DNA from: Lachnospiraceae bacterium
GTDB taxonomy: Bacteria; Bacillota; Clostridia; Lachnospirales; Lachnospiraceae
Direction: 5' to 3'
Assembly (NCBI GenBank): GCA_902363825.1
Contig: CABJBK010000008.1
Span: 1 to 64,000, forward strand
DNA: 64,000 nucleotides
The first letter of the stretch is position 1, and every line of letters begins with the position of its first letter. Positions 53,783-61,446 of this stretch are shown in pieces. A program made the position numbers and the translations under genes. Under the pieces are notes generated by a model that worked only from the letters and a program-made list of their open reading frames with translations, made no database searches and was not told the DNA's origin.

Positions 53783-55198
53783 TTAAACATTCTGTACTTT
53801 TAACATGTTTGTAGTACCGGACATTCCGATCGGTACACCGGAAGTGATAACTACGGTATCACCCTTCTGTAAACCTTTTTCTTTTGCAGCAACTGCTACT
53901 GCTTCATCAAACAGGTCGAATACTTCTTTCTGCTCATCTAACAGAAGCGGAGTAACGCCCCATGCAAGGTTCAGCTGACGGCATACTTTCTCATCCATTG
54001 CACATGCTACGATGTCGCAATCCGGTTTGTAACGGGATACCATCTTTGCGGAACGGCCAGACTTGGTAACGCTGATGATTGCCTTTGCTTTTAAGTCAAG
54101 CGCTGTAGTACAGGTAGCGTGGCAGATAGCGTCTGTAACATCCGGGTTTGCTTTTCTGTCATTTTCGAAGAAACGTCTTCTGTAATTGATATCTTTTTCT
54201 GTACGCTCTGCGATCTTAACCATGGTCTTTAATGCTTCTACCGGATATGCACCTGCAGCGGTCTCGCCGGAAAGCATGATCGCAACAGTACCGTCATAGA
54301 TAGCGTTTGCAACGTCAGTTGCTTCTGCTCTGGTAGGTCTCGGGTTCTTGATCATGGAGTCAAGCATCTGTGTTGCGGTAACAACGATCTTTCCTGCCTG
54401 ATTTGCTTTCTTGATCAGGTTCTTCTGAACAACCGGAACTTCTTCACAAGGAATTTCAACACCCATGTCACCTCTGGCAACCATGATACCGTCTGCTGCC
54501 TCTAAGATGCCGTCGATGTTACGAACACCCTGCTCGTTCTCGATCTTTGCGATGATCTGGATCTTCTCGCCGCCGTGTGCTTTTAACAGATCACGGATCG
54601 CGATAACGTCTGCTGCTTCACGTACGAAAGAAGCTGCGATGAAGTCTACGTCATTCTCAGCGCCCCAGATAAGGTCTGCCTTATCTTTTTCGCTTAAGTA
54701 ATCCATAGAAAGGTCTGTTCCAGGAACATTTACACCCTTGTGGTTGGAAACCGGTCCACCGTTCATTACGGTACATACGATGTCATCACCGGATACTTCT
54801 TTTACTTCAAGTCCGATCAGACCGTCATCTAACAGGATGGAAGATCCCGGCTTAACGTCTTTCGGAAGCTGTTTGTATGTGATGGAAACTTCTTTTTCTG
54901 TTCCAAGGATATCTCTTGCGGTCAGGGTGAATTCCTGTCCTTCTTTTAATTCTACTCTGCCTGCTTCAAAGTCACCAAGACGGATTTCCGGTCCCTTTGT
55001 GTCAAGCAGCGCTGCAACCGGCAGACCAAGTTCTTTGGAGTATTTTCTTAAACTCTTTAATCTTCCGCCGTGCTCATCGAAATCACCATGGGAAAAGTTC
55101 ATTCTTGCAACATTCATACCGGCTTCGATCAACTTCTTTAAAGTATCACCCTTTTCCGTAGATGGTCCCATTGTACAGATAATTTTTGTCTTGCGCAT
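53783..55198 (-). CDS. pyk: Pyruvate kinase
   Basis: Final ATP-yielding step of glycolysis. 471 residues. Seen: IICTMGPSTEKGDTLKKLIE, GMNVARMNFSHGD, LLDTKGPEIRLG, the active-site lysine in IIAKIENEQGV and MVARGDMGVEI, then TATQMLDSMIKNPRPTRAEA and a C-terminal regulatory domain (ISVTKSGRSAKMVSRYKP, residues about 375-392). It lacks the additional PEP-utiliser domain found in some Firmicute enzymes. Own promoter and terminator, so it is a single-gene unit between ilvE and ilvN. Codon use is biased as in highly expressed genes. Confidence 0.97.
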   Translation of the reverse strand: MRKTKIICTMGPSTEKGDTLKKLIEAGMNVARMNFSHGDFDEHGGRLKSLRKYSKELGLPVAALLDTKGPEIRLGDFEAGRVELKEGQEFTLTARDILGTEKEVSITYKQLPKDVKPGSSILLDDGLIGLEVKEVSGDDIVCTVMNGGPVSNHKGVNVPGTDLSMDYLSEKDKADLIWGAENDVDFIAASFVREAADVIAIRDLLKAHGGEKIQIIAKIENEQGVRNIDGILEAADGIMVARGDMGVEIPCEEVPVVQKNLIKKANQAGKIVVTATQMLDSMIKNPRPTRAEATDVANAIYDGTVAIMLSGETAAGAYPVEALKTMVKIAERTEKDINYRRRFFENDRKANPDVTDAICHATCTTALDLKAKAIISVTKSGRSAKMVSRYKPDCDIVACAMDEKVCRQLNLAWGVTPLLLDEQKEVFDLFDEAVAVAAKEKGLQKGDTVVITSGVPIGMSGTTNMLKVQNV

Positions 55199-55313
55199 AC
55201 AGTTGTTCCTCCTATAATTTTACAATAATTTATACAATAATTTTTTATGAAGTAAAGATTTTTCGGTATTTTGCCCATACAAGCCCCGAAAACCCTTTGT
55301 TTTTCACCCGAGT

Positions 55314-55342
55314 ATAGTAGCACAAAGTTTTGATCTCTGCAA
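55314..55342 (-). promoter_or_regulatory. Promoter of pyk
   Basis: Minus-strand TTGCAG (55337-55342), 17-base spacer, extended TGCTACTAT (-10 at 55314-55319). A second candidate, TTGACA with an 18-base spacer and TAATCT, lies just upstream at about 55348-55378 and overlaps the end of ilvN. Confidence 0.6.
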
Positions 55343-55372
55343 GCACAGATTACAGTTTTTTTACAATTTTTG

Positions 55373-55870
55373 TCAACGGCAGGATGTGCTGATCGACTCG
55401 ATCGCGACTGCCCCTCCCCGGACGACTTCTATCCTTTTATATTTTTCCTTTAAAAGCGCAATTAATTCATTATTTCTGCGCTCCGTCAGTTTGCACTCCA
55501 AAAGGACGCTGTCACTGCCGATATCTTCCACCTGCACGCCGAATACCTGCGCGATCTGGAAGATCTCCGCTTTCTGCTCCACATTGCAGCCGAGCACCTT
55601 CGCGAACAGGATCTCTTTCATGTGGATCGGCACATTGGTGAGGTCGATCACCTTTATGACTTCCACCATGCTGTTTAACTGCTTTTTGATCTGTTCAAAG
55701 GTAATGTCATCACTGGACACCCCGATCGTCATGCGCGAGATCGTCTCATCCTCCGTGGTTCCTACCGTAAGACTCTGCAGATTGTAGGATTTCCCGGAAA
55801 AGAGCCCGGAAACTTTTGCCAGTACACCGACTTCATTTTCTACATATAACGCGATCCATCTGTTCTTCAT
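55373..55870 (-). CDS. ilvN: Acetolactate synthase small subunit
   Basis: Regulatory subunit giving valine feedback inhibition. 165 residues: N-terminal ACT domain (ALYVENEVGVLAKVSGLFSG, ISRMTIGVSSD) and C-terminal partner domain (EILFAKVLGCN, then ALLKEKYKRIEVVRGGAVAI). It follows ilvB by 11 bases and ends the unit. The stop overlaps promoter elements for pyk; no strong hairpin terminator lies after it. Confidence 0.95.
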   Translation of the reverse strand: MKNRWIALYVENEVGVLAKVSGLFSGKSYNLQSLTVGTTEDETISRMTIGVSSDDITFEQIKKQLNSMVEVIKVIDLTNVPIHMKEILFAKVLGCNVEQKAEIFQIAQVFGVQVEDIGSDSVLLECKLTERRNNELIALLKEKYKRIEVVRGGAVAIESISTSCR

Positions 55871-55881
55871 TTCCGTCCCTC

Positions 55882-57603
55882 CTATTTTAAGATCATCTCA
55901 CTCATCGGATTTCCGCTCTTTACCATCGGCAGAACGATCTCATCCGAAGCGATCATAAACTCGATAATGACCGGCGCGTCCTTATGTGTCATTGCTTCAT
56001 CCAACGCAGGTGCGATCTCATCCGCGTTCGTGACACGGATCCCGTACGCCCCGTAGCTCTCCGCAAGTTTTACAAAATCCGGTTCATACGGCGGGCACGC
56101 GGGATTCGGTCCCTTGCAGTTCGCCGGACAGCTCTTTCTTTTTCTGAGGCAGGTGATCTCATAACGTTTTCCGTAGAAAAGCTGCTGCATCTGGCGCACC
56201 ATTCCAAGATAATGGTTATTAAACAGACATACAATGACCGGCACTTCCTCGGTCACCGCCGTCGCAAGCTCCTGGATATTCATCTGCATCCCGCCATCCC
56301 CGGAAATACAGATGACCGGCTGATCCGGATTTCCTATCTTCGCCCCGATCGCCGCCGGGAAACCGAATCCCATCGTTCCAAGTCCTCCCGAGGTGATGAG
56401 CTGTTTGTTTTCGTTCATTTCCAGATACTGCGTCGCCCACATCTGATGCTGACCGACATCGGTCACAAAAATTCCTTCATGGAATTTCGCATTGAGTGCT
56501 TCAAGGATCATCTGCGGTGTCATCCCGGCATCCCGGCGCATCGCAAGCGGTTTTTCCTTTTCCCACTTTCCGATCCGCTCTCTCCATGCGGCTGTGTCTT
56601 TTTCTTCCGCCCATTCGATCAGTTTTTCGAGTGCGCTGTTCGCGTCGGCTACGATCGGCACGTCTACAACCACATTTCGCGAAATAGACGCCGTATCGAT
56701 GTCAATGTGGATGATCTTTGCCTTAGGCGCAAATTCGTTCAGATCGCCGGTAATACGGTCGTTAAAACGGGTTCCTATGGAAAAGAGCACGTCACATTCG
56801 CTGACCGCTTTGTTGGAAGCGTATTTTCCGTGCATGCCGCAGTTTCCGATATAGAGCGGATGATCGGTCGGCAGGGAGCCTTTTCCCATGATCGTCGTAA
56901 CGACCGGGATCTGCATTTTTTCCGCGAATGTTCTTAAATTCTTCCCCGCGCCCGCGATATTGACGCCGCCGCCGGCAAGGATCAGCGGTTTTTCCGCGCC
57001 CTTTAACAGTTTGTACGCCTTCTTTAACTGACCGACATGCGCACCGGTATTAATCTTATAGCCCCGGATGTCCACATGTGCCGGATAATCCGCAGGTCCC
57101 GGCTGCACCTGGATGTCTTTTGGGATATCTACCAGAACCGGCCCCGGCTTTCCGCTTGACGCGATCTGAAACGCCATTTTTATGATGCGCCCGAGGTCTT
57201 CTCTCCGTCTTACGGTCACGCCGTACTTTGTGATACTGCGTGTCATCCCGACAATATCCACTTCCTGGAACGCGTCATTTCCGATCAGGTTGAGCGGCAC
57301 CTGTCCGGTAAAGCATACGAGCGGAATACTGTCATAATGCGCGTCCGCGATCCCGGTGATCGTGTTCGTCGCTCCCGGTCCGCTCGTCACAAGGCAGACG
57401 CCGACCTTTCCGGTGGATCTCGCATAGCCCTCCGCTTCGTGGATCAGCGCCTGTTCATGGCGCGGGAGGACGACATGGATATCTTCCTGTCTGTATAATT
57501 CATCCAACAGGTCTGTCACCATTCCGCCCGGATAACCGAAGACGGTATCGACACCCTCTTCCTGCAATGCCTTTACAAATAATTTTCTGCCTGTGATATC
57601 CAC
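55882..57603 (-). CDS. ilvB: Acetolactate synthase large subunit
   Basis: ThDP/FAD enzyme condensing pyruvate to acetolactate, entry to valine, leucine and isoleucine. 573 residues. Seen: VFGYPGGMVTDLLDELYRQ, the ThDP glutamate in HVVLPRHEQALIHEAEGYAR, GVCLVTSGPGATNTITGIAD, the FAD region PVVTTIMGKGSLP, and the ThDP-Mg motif ISGDGGMQMNIQELATAV with NNHYLG. An insert after this motif has several cysteines (EITCLRKRKSCPANCKGPNP, about residues 494-513), which is unusual for the core family and may bind metal. Follows the AEC transporter by 25 bases. Confidence 0.96.
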   Translation of the reverse strand: MDITGRKLFVKALQEEGVDTVFGYPGGMVTDLLDELYRQEDIHVVLPRHEQALIHEAEGYARSTGKVGVCLVTSGPGATNTITGIADAHYDSIPLVCFTGQVPLNLIGNDAFQEVDIVGMTRSITKYGVTVRRREDLGRIIKMAFQIASSGKPGPVLVDIPKDIQVQPGPADYPAHVDIRGYKINTGAHVGQLKKAYKLLKGAEKPLILAGGGVNIAGAGKNLRTFAEKMQIPVVTTIMGKGSLPTDHPLYIGNCGMHGKYASNKAVSECDVLFSIGTRFNDRITGDLNEFAPKAKIIHIDIDTASISRNVVVDVPIVADANSALEKLIEWAEEKDTAAWRERIGKWEKEKPLAMRRDAGMTPQMILEALNAKFHEGIFVTDVGQHQMWATQYLEMNENKQLITSGGLGTMGFGFPAAIGAKIGNPDQPVICISGDGGMQMNIQELATAVTEEVPVIVCLFNNHYLGMVRQMQQLFYGKRYEITCLRKRKSCPANCKGPNPACPPYEPDFVKLAESYGAYGIRVTNADEIAPALDEAMTHKDAPVIIEFMIASDEIVLPMVKSGNPMSEMILK

Positions 57604-57628
57604 AAAAATCCTCCTCCTTTTTCTCTTT

Positions 57629-58582
57629 TTAACCGATCAGTCCAGTACATTTCAACAGATAGATCCAGCCTGTAAGCGTAAACGACGCAAGCAGTGTCGT
57701 CGTCACAACGATACTCGCCGTCAGCACTCCGTCGTTTTTCATATTTTTTGCCATTATGTAGCAGCTCGGTGTGGTCGGTGCCGCAAGCATGATCAGGATC
57801 CCGATGATCTTTTCCCCGGTAAATCCCATTGCCGCCGCGATTGGAAGAAACACTGCCGTCTGCGCAACCAGTTTGATAAAGGATGCCGCAAGTGTCGGTT
57901 TGATCTTTGCAAGCGCCTTGCGTCCCTCAAAGCCGGCTCCCATCGTGACCAGCGCAAGCGGTGTCGCCATGCGCGCCACGTTGTCCACCGTGCGGTCAAC
58001 GATCGTCGGGAAATGTACGCCGAGCAGCGATACCACAAGCCCGAGGAAAATACCGATGATGATCGGATTTTTTAAGATGTTGATCCCAGCCTGTTTGATC
58101 TTTCCCGCGCCCTGTCTTCCATCTTCCTCATTTGCCTCAAATGTCAGAACTAACACCGAGTAGATATTATAAAGTGGAACTGCTCCTACGATCATGAGCG
58201 GTCCCATCGCCGAACTTCCATAAATATTTTCGATAAACGCCATTCCCATGACGGCGGCACTTCCACGGAAAGACGCCTGTACAAACGCTCCCCGCATACT
58301 TTTATCTTTTAAAAACAGCTTTGCCCCTGCCCAGACCGTCCAAAAGCAGATCGTGCTCACGATCGCGCAGAACAGAACGTATTTTAAGTCAAATACCGCC
58401 TTGATGTCCACGGTCGATATATCCCGGAACAGCATAAAGGGAAGCGTGACCTTAAAGTTAAACCGGTTCGCCACCGTGACAAAGTTGTCATCCAACATGC
58501 CGATCTGTTTTAAAAAATACCCCAGCACCATGACTAAAAAAATCGGCATGGTCACATTGATGCTGTAAATAAAATTTTCCAT
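57629..58582 (-). CDS. AEC family transporter
   Basis: A 317-residue auxin-efflux-carrier-family membrane protein with about ten helices in two repeats; N-terminal VTMPIFLVMVLGYFLKQIGM and later NPIIIGIFLGLVVSLLGVHF are typical. Bacterial members export or import organic acids such as malonate or malate, but the substrate here is not known. It lies between dfrA and ilvB in a minus-strand run of small gaps, probably one transcript from the thyA promoter. Confidence 0.9.
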   Translation of the reverse strand: MENFIYSINVTMPIFLVMVLGYFLKQIGMLDDNFVTVANRFNFKVTLPFMLFRDISTVDIKAVFDLKYVLFCAIVSTICFWTVWAGAKLFLKDKSMRGAFVQASFRGSAAVMGMAFIENIYGSSAMGPLMIVGAVPLYNIYSVLVLTFEANEEDGRQGAGKIKQAGINILKNPIIIGIFLGLVVSLLGVHFPTIVDRTVDNVARMATPLALVTMGAGFEGRKALAKIKPTLAASFIKLVAQTAVFLPIAAAMGFTGEKIIGILIMLAAPTTPSCYIMAKNMKNDGVLTASIVVTTTLLASFTLTGWIYLLKCTGLIG

Positions 58583-58620
58583 TTTTACCCTTCTTATCTT
58601 ATCCTGGTACTGCCCGTTTT

Positions 58621-59112
58621 TTACGCGTTTTTCTCGTAAATGAGAAAGAAATACTCAAGGTCAAAGCAGGTGTGCTCCTCACTCTCCGCCGTGATCTTCC
58701 ATTCCTCTTTCTCATCGAGATTCGGGAAATACGCGTCTGCGGTATACGCATACTCGATCTTTGTGATATACGCCTTGTCGCATTCGTCCAGAAGCTGGCG
58801 GTAGATGCTCTCCCCGCCGATCACAAAAATATCTTCGCTGTCATATTTTTTTAATTCTTCCCGCAGTTCGTCCTCGCTATGTACCACGATCGCGCCCTCT
58901 GCCTGGTAGGACGGATTTTTAGTCAATACGATATTGGTACGGTTCTTTAAAGGCTTCTTGCCCGGAAAACTCTCTAACGTCTTTCTTCCCATCACGACAA
59001 CTTTTCCGGTTGTCGTCTGACGGAAGAACTTCATATCCTCCGGTATGCTTGTAAGCAGTTTATTCTGATAGCCGATCGCCCAGTTTTTGTCTACCGCTGC
59101 AATTAAATTCAT
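58621..59112 (-). CDS. dfrA: Dihydrofolate reductase
   Basis: Regenerates tetrahydrofolate after thymidylate synthesis. 163 residues. Seen: MNLIAAVDKNWAIGYQNKLL, the PEDMKFFRQTT active-site segment (acidic residue about 27), VVMGRKTLESFPGKKPLKNR, and FVIGGESIYRQLLDECDKAY. Normal length. It follows thyA by 12 bases, the classical coupled pair. Confidence 0.96.
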   Translation of the reverse strand: MNLIAAVDKNWAIGYQNKLLTSIPEDMKFFRQTTTGKVVVMGRKTLESFPGKKPLKNRTNIVLTKNPSYQAEGAIVVHSEDELREELKKYDSEDIFVIGGESIYRQLLDECDKAYITKIEYAYTADAYFPNLDEKEEWKITAESEEHTCFDLEYFFLIYEKNA

Positions 59113-59124
59113 CTGTTTTTCCTC

Positions 59125-59973
59125 CTATACCGCAACCGGAATATTTTTGATCTGTGGTCCGGTCACATAGTCATCTAACCGCACATCATCCGGTGTAAAC
59201 TGATAAAAATCTGTAATCTCCGGATTCAGCCAGAATTTCGGCGCCGGATGCGTCTCTCTTGTGATCAGCTCCTCCACAAGCGGAATATGTCTGTCATAAA
59301 TATGCGCGTCCGCGATGACATGAACCAGTTCTCCTACCTGCATGCCGCACACCTGTGCCAGCATATGGACCAAAACCGCATACTGGCAGACATTCCAGTT
59401 GTTTGCGGTCAGGATATCCTGGGAACGCTGGTTTAAGATCGCGTTTAAGGTCAGTTTCTCCTCGCCTTTTTTCTGCGTGACATTAAAGGTCATACTGTAC
59501 GCACACGGATAAAGATTCATTTCATGCAGATCCGCATGTACATAGATATTGGTCAGAATACGGCGGCTGAACGGGTTGTTTTTGAGGTCATAGATCACGC
59601 GGTCCACCTGATCCATCATTCCCTCTTTATAGGCATGCTTTACGCCCATCTGATAGCCGTACGCCTTTCCGATCGAACCGTTCTCATCTGCCCACTCATC
59701 CCAGACATGACTGTTCAGGTCATGGATATTGTTCGATTTTTTCTGCCAGATCCAGAGCATTTCATCCGTACAGCTCTTGATCGCCGTTTTCCGCAGCGTG
59801 ATCGCCGGAAATTCTTTGGAAAGATCATAGCGGTTCACCACGCCGAATTTTTTGATCGTATAGGCACTGCTGCCGTCCTCCCAGTGCGGGCGTACCTTTT
59901 CTCCCTCGGTACTCACACCGTTTGCCAGTATATCCCTGCACATATCGATAAAGATCTGATCTGCTAAACTCAT
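59125..59973 (-). CDS. thyA: Thymidylate synthase
   Basis: Methylates dUMP with methylene-tetrahydrofolate. 282 residues. Seen: VSTEGEKVRPHWEDG near the N-terminus, IWQKKSNNIHDLNSHVWDEW, the catalytic Cys in NLYPCAYSMTFNVTQ (about residue 161), and LNQRSQDILTANNWNVCQYA with the nucleotide-binding Asn. It groups with the ThyA fold, though shorter in the N-terminal part than the E. coli enzyme alignment. The ATG at 59973 has AAGGAG ahead; upstream reading to 60054 overlaps the promoter. Confidence 0.95.
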   Translation of the reverse strand: MSLADQIFIDMCRDILANGVSTEGEKVRPHWEDGSSAYTIKKFGVVNRYDLSKEFPAITLRKTAIKSCTDEMLWIWQKKSNNIHDLNSHVWDEWADENGSIGKAYGYQMGVKHAYKEGMMDQVDRVIYDLKNNPFSRRILTNIYVHADLHEMNLYPCAYSMTFNVTQKKGEEKLTLNAILNQRSQDILTANNWNVCQYAVLVHMLAQVCGMQVGELVHVIADAHIYDRHIPLVEELITRETHPAPKFWLNPEITDFYQFTPDDVRLDDYVTGPQIKNIPVAV

Positions 59974-60010
59974 TTGCTTCTCCTTTTTTGCATTCACCTG
60001 TAATGCTATT

Positions 60011-60039
60011 AGTTTATTATTTTTTGCCCGCTTATTCAA
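60011..60039 (-). promoter_or_regulatory. Promoter of the thyA - dfrA - AEC - ilvB - ilvN run
   Basis: Minus-strand TTGAAT (60034-60039), 17-base spacer, TAAACT (60011-60016), 38 bases before the thyA ATG. Confidence 0.55.
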
Positions 60040-60056
60040 GTGTATTTTTCCCACTA

Positions 60057-60740
60057 TCAGTCTTTTAACATTTCCTCAAGCAGTCCCTCAAATGTATCGC
60101 GTTCCATGTGGTTTGCCGTGAGATAGTAGTAAATCCCATCTTTCTCAAACGCCGCGTAAAAGCAGTTTTCTTTTCCGTTTTCCCCAAGATATACTTCTTT
60201 TTTGTCCACCCGTGACGCTTCTTTTAAGAGTTCCTTTGGTGCCTGCTGACCGGATGCGGATACCTCAAGCGCGACCAGATTGCCGTCCACTTCATAATTC
60301 AGGGTCGCCGTTTTGTCGTCCGTATCCGAAACTTCTCCCTTCTTTAATGTTCCGCCCGGGATCAGGTTTTTAAAATCCAGCCCTAACGTCTGTCCGCATT
60401 TTTCCAGTGAAGTTTCCGTCTCCTGATCCGGCATTCCGAATCCACGGAAATTCTGCTCCTCGATCTGCTGATAGTGGATCTCATCTCCCGCGGGATAAAC
60501 CTGCACCAGCACTGCGATCGCCGCCGCTGCCGCTACTGCCGTCATTCCCGCCGTCATGATCTTTCCAAACGGCTTTTTCTTCTTTTTTTGCACTTCCGCC
60601 GCCTGCGGCATCCTAGTTACCTTCGCCGCCTCCTGCGTCTGTGCCTTCCGCGCTTCTTCTGCCTTTACTTTTTTTATCGTATCTGCGATCAAGGATTCGG
60701 GAGCATGCTGATGATCCACATATTTTTTATATTCTTCCAT
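60057..60740 (-). CDS. Anti-sigma factor-like membrane protein
   Basis: A protein of about 227 residues: short cytoplasmic N-terminus with a helix (PESLIADTIKKVKAEEARKA), Lys-rich segment, one transmembrane helix (GKIMTAGMTAVAAAAAIAVL, about residues 59-78), and an extracytoplasmic domain ending YLTANHMERDTFEGLLEEML. It lacks the zinc-binding HxxxCxxC of ZAS anti-sigma factors. It overlaps the sigma gene by about 14-20 bases, the usual sigma/anti-sigma layout. The ATG at 60740 is favoured over 60746, which would sit only three bases from GGAGG. Confidence 0.84.
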   Translation of the reverse strand: MEEYKKYVDHQHAPESLIADTIKKVKAEEARKAQTQEAAKVTRMPQAAEVQKKKKKPFGKIMTAGMTAVAAAAAIAVLVQVYPAGDEIHYQQIEEQNFRGFGMPDQETETSLEKCGQTLGLDFKNLIPGGTLKKGEVSDTDDKTATLNYEVDGNLVALEVSASGQQAPKELLKEASRVDKKEVYLGENGKENCFYAAFEKDGIYYYLTANHMERDTFEGLLEEMLKD

Positions 60741-61233
60741 TCCCATATTCCTCCTTTAATTTTTCGCCAAGCAGTTTCCTGCCTCTCGACAGCCAGGTCT
60801 TTACTGTTGCCTCCTTGGTATCCAGTATCCCGGCAATGTCCTTTACCGTCAGCTGCTCATAATAAAACAGGTGTATGACATCACGGTATTTGTCCGGAAG
60901 TTCCCTTACCGCTTCATAAACATCCGAAAAATCTTCCTGTTCCTCCGGTTCTTCCATCAGCATTGCGTCCTCATATGACGCCCGTTTCCGGTTCCACGCC
61001 GTCGTCGCGACGCTTTTGCACTGATTGATCGTTACCCGTATCAGCCACGCCTTTAAATGTTCCTCACTTATAATACTTTCCTGATGCGATACGAGTTTCA
61101 AAAAAACGGTCTGAAATACATCTTCCGCCGTTTCTTTATTATTGGTATTCAAACATGCCAGCCGATACACCATATCCGCGTATGTACGGACTGCTGCCTC
61201 GGTATCCACCACATAACTATCCGCTCTCTCCAT
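60727..61233 (-). CDS. RNA polymerase ECF sigma factor
   Basis: A 168-residue extracytoplasmic-function sigma factor. Region 2 includes VYRLACLNTNNKETAEDVFQ and LKAWLIRVTINQCKS; region 4 includes LPDKYRDVIHLFYYEQLTVK and GILDTKEATVKTWLSRGRKL. The ATG at 61233 with AAGGGAA ahead is taken; the frame extends into the repeat element. No clear promoter lies between it and the 128-bp repeat (20 bases upstream), so its promoter must lie within or beyond the repeat. The partner anti-sigma gene overlaps its end. Confidence 0.92.
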   Translation of the reverse strand: MERADSYVVDTEAAVRTYADMVYRLACLNTNNKETAEDVFQTVFLKLVSHQESIISEEHLKAWLIRVTINQCKSVATTAWNRKRASYEDAMLMEEPEEQEDFSDVYEAVRELPDKYRDVIHLFYYEQLTVKDIAGILDTKEATVKTWLSRGRKLLGEKLKEEYGNGRI

Positions 61234-61253
61234 GTGTATTCGTTCCCTTCTAG

Positions 61254-61381
61254 TAAAATAAAGTGTGCGCTTACCGCACACTTTCGCGCGCGAGCGGTAT
61301 GTTCAACATAAACTTCATCTCCGCGAGCTGCGCATCCCCGCGGAGCGTTTTTAAATCATAGGAAGGAATTTCCTATGATTC
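61254..61381 (-). repeat. 128-bp perfect repeat element, copy 2
   Basis: Identical over all 128 positions and in the same orientation to 31955-32082. On the minus strand it begins at the base after the T-run of the clostripain terminator and ends 20 bases before the sigma-factor start codon. The same three hairpins and the same 33-codon open frame (61271-61372) are present. Confidence 0.9.
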
Positions 61382-61414
61382 GAAAAATATGCCTGCCGGA
61401 CGGCAGACATATTT
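61382..61414 (-). terminator. Terminator after the clostripain-family gene
   Basis: Minus strand AAATATG-CTGCCG pairs with CGGCAG-CATATTT around a short loop (61385-61414), followed by a T-run (ATATTTTTC). The repeat element starts immediately after. Confidence 0.75.
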
Positions 61415-61446
61415 ATCTTAACATAACCATATATGCAAAAGCAATT

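Noticed and set aside
55984..56937. 317-codon plus-strand frame antisense to ilvB
   Set aside because: Antisense shadow of a well-supported gene; Arg/Cys/His-rich translation without domain features.
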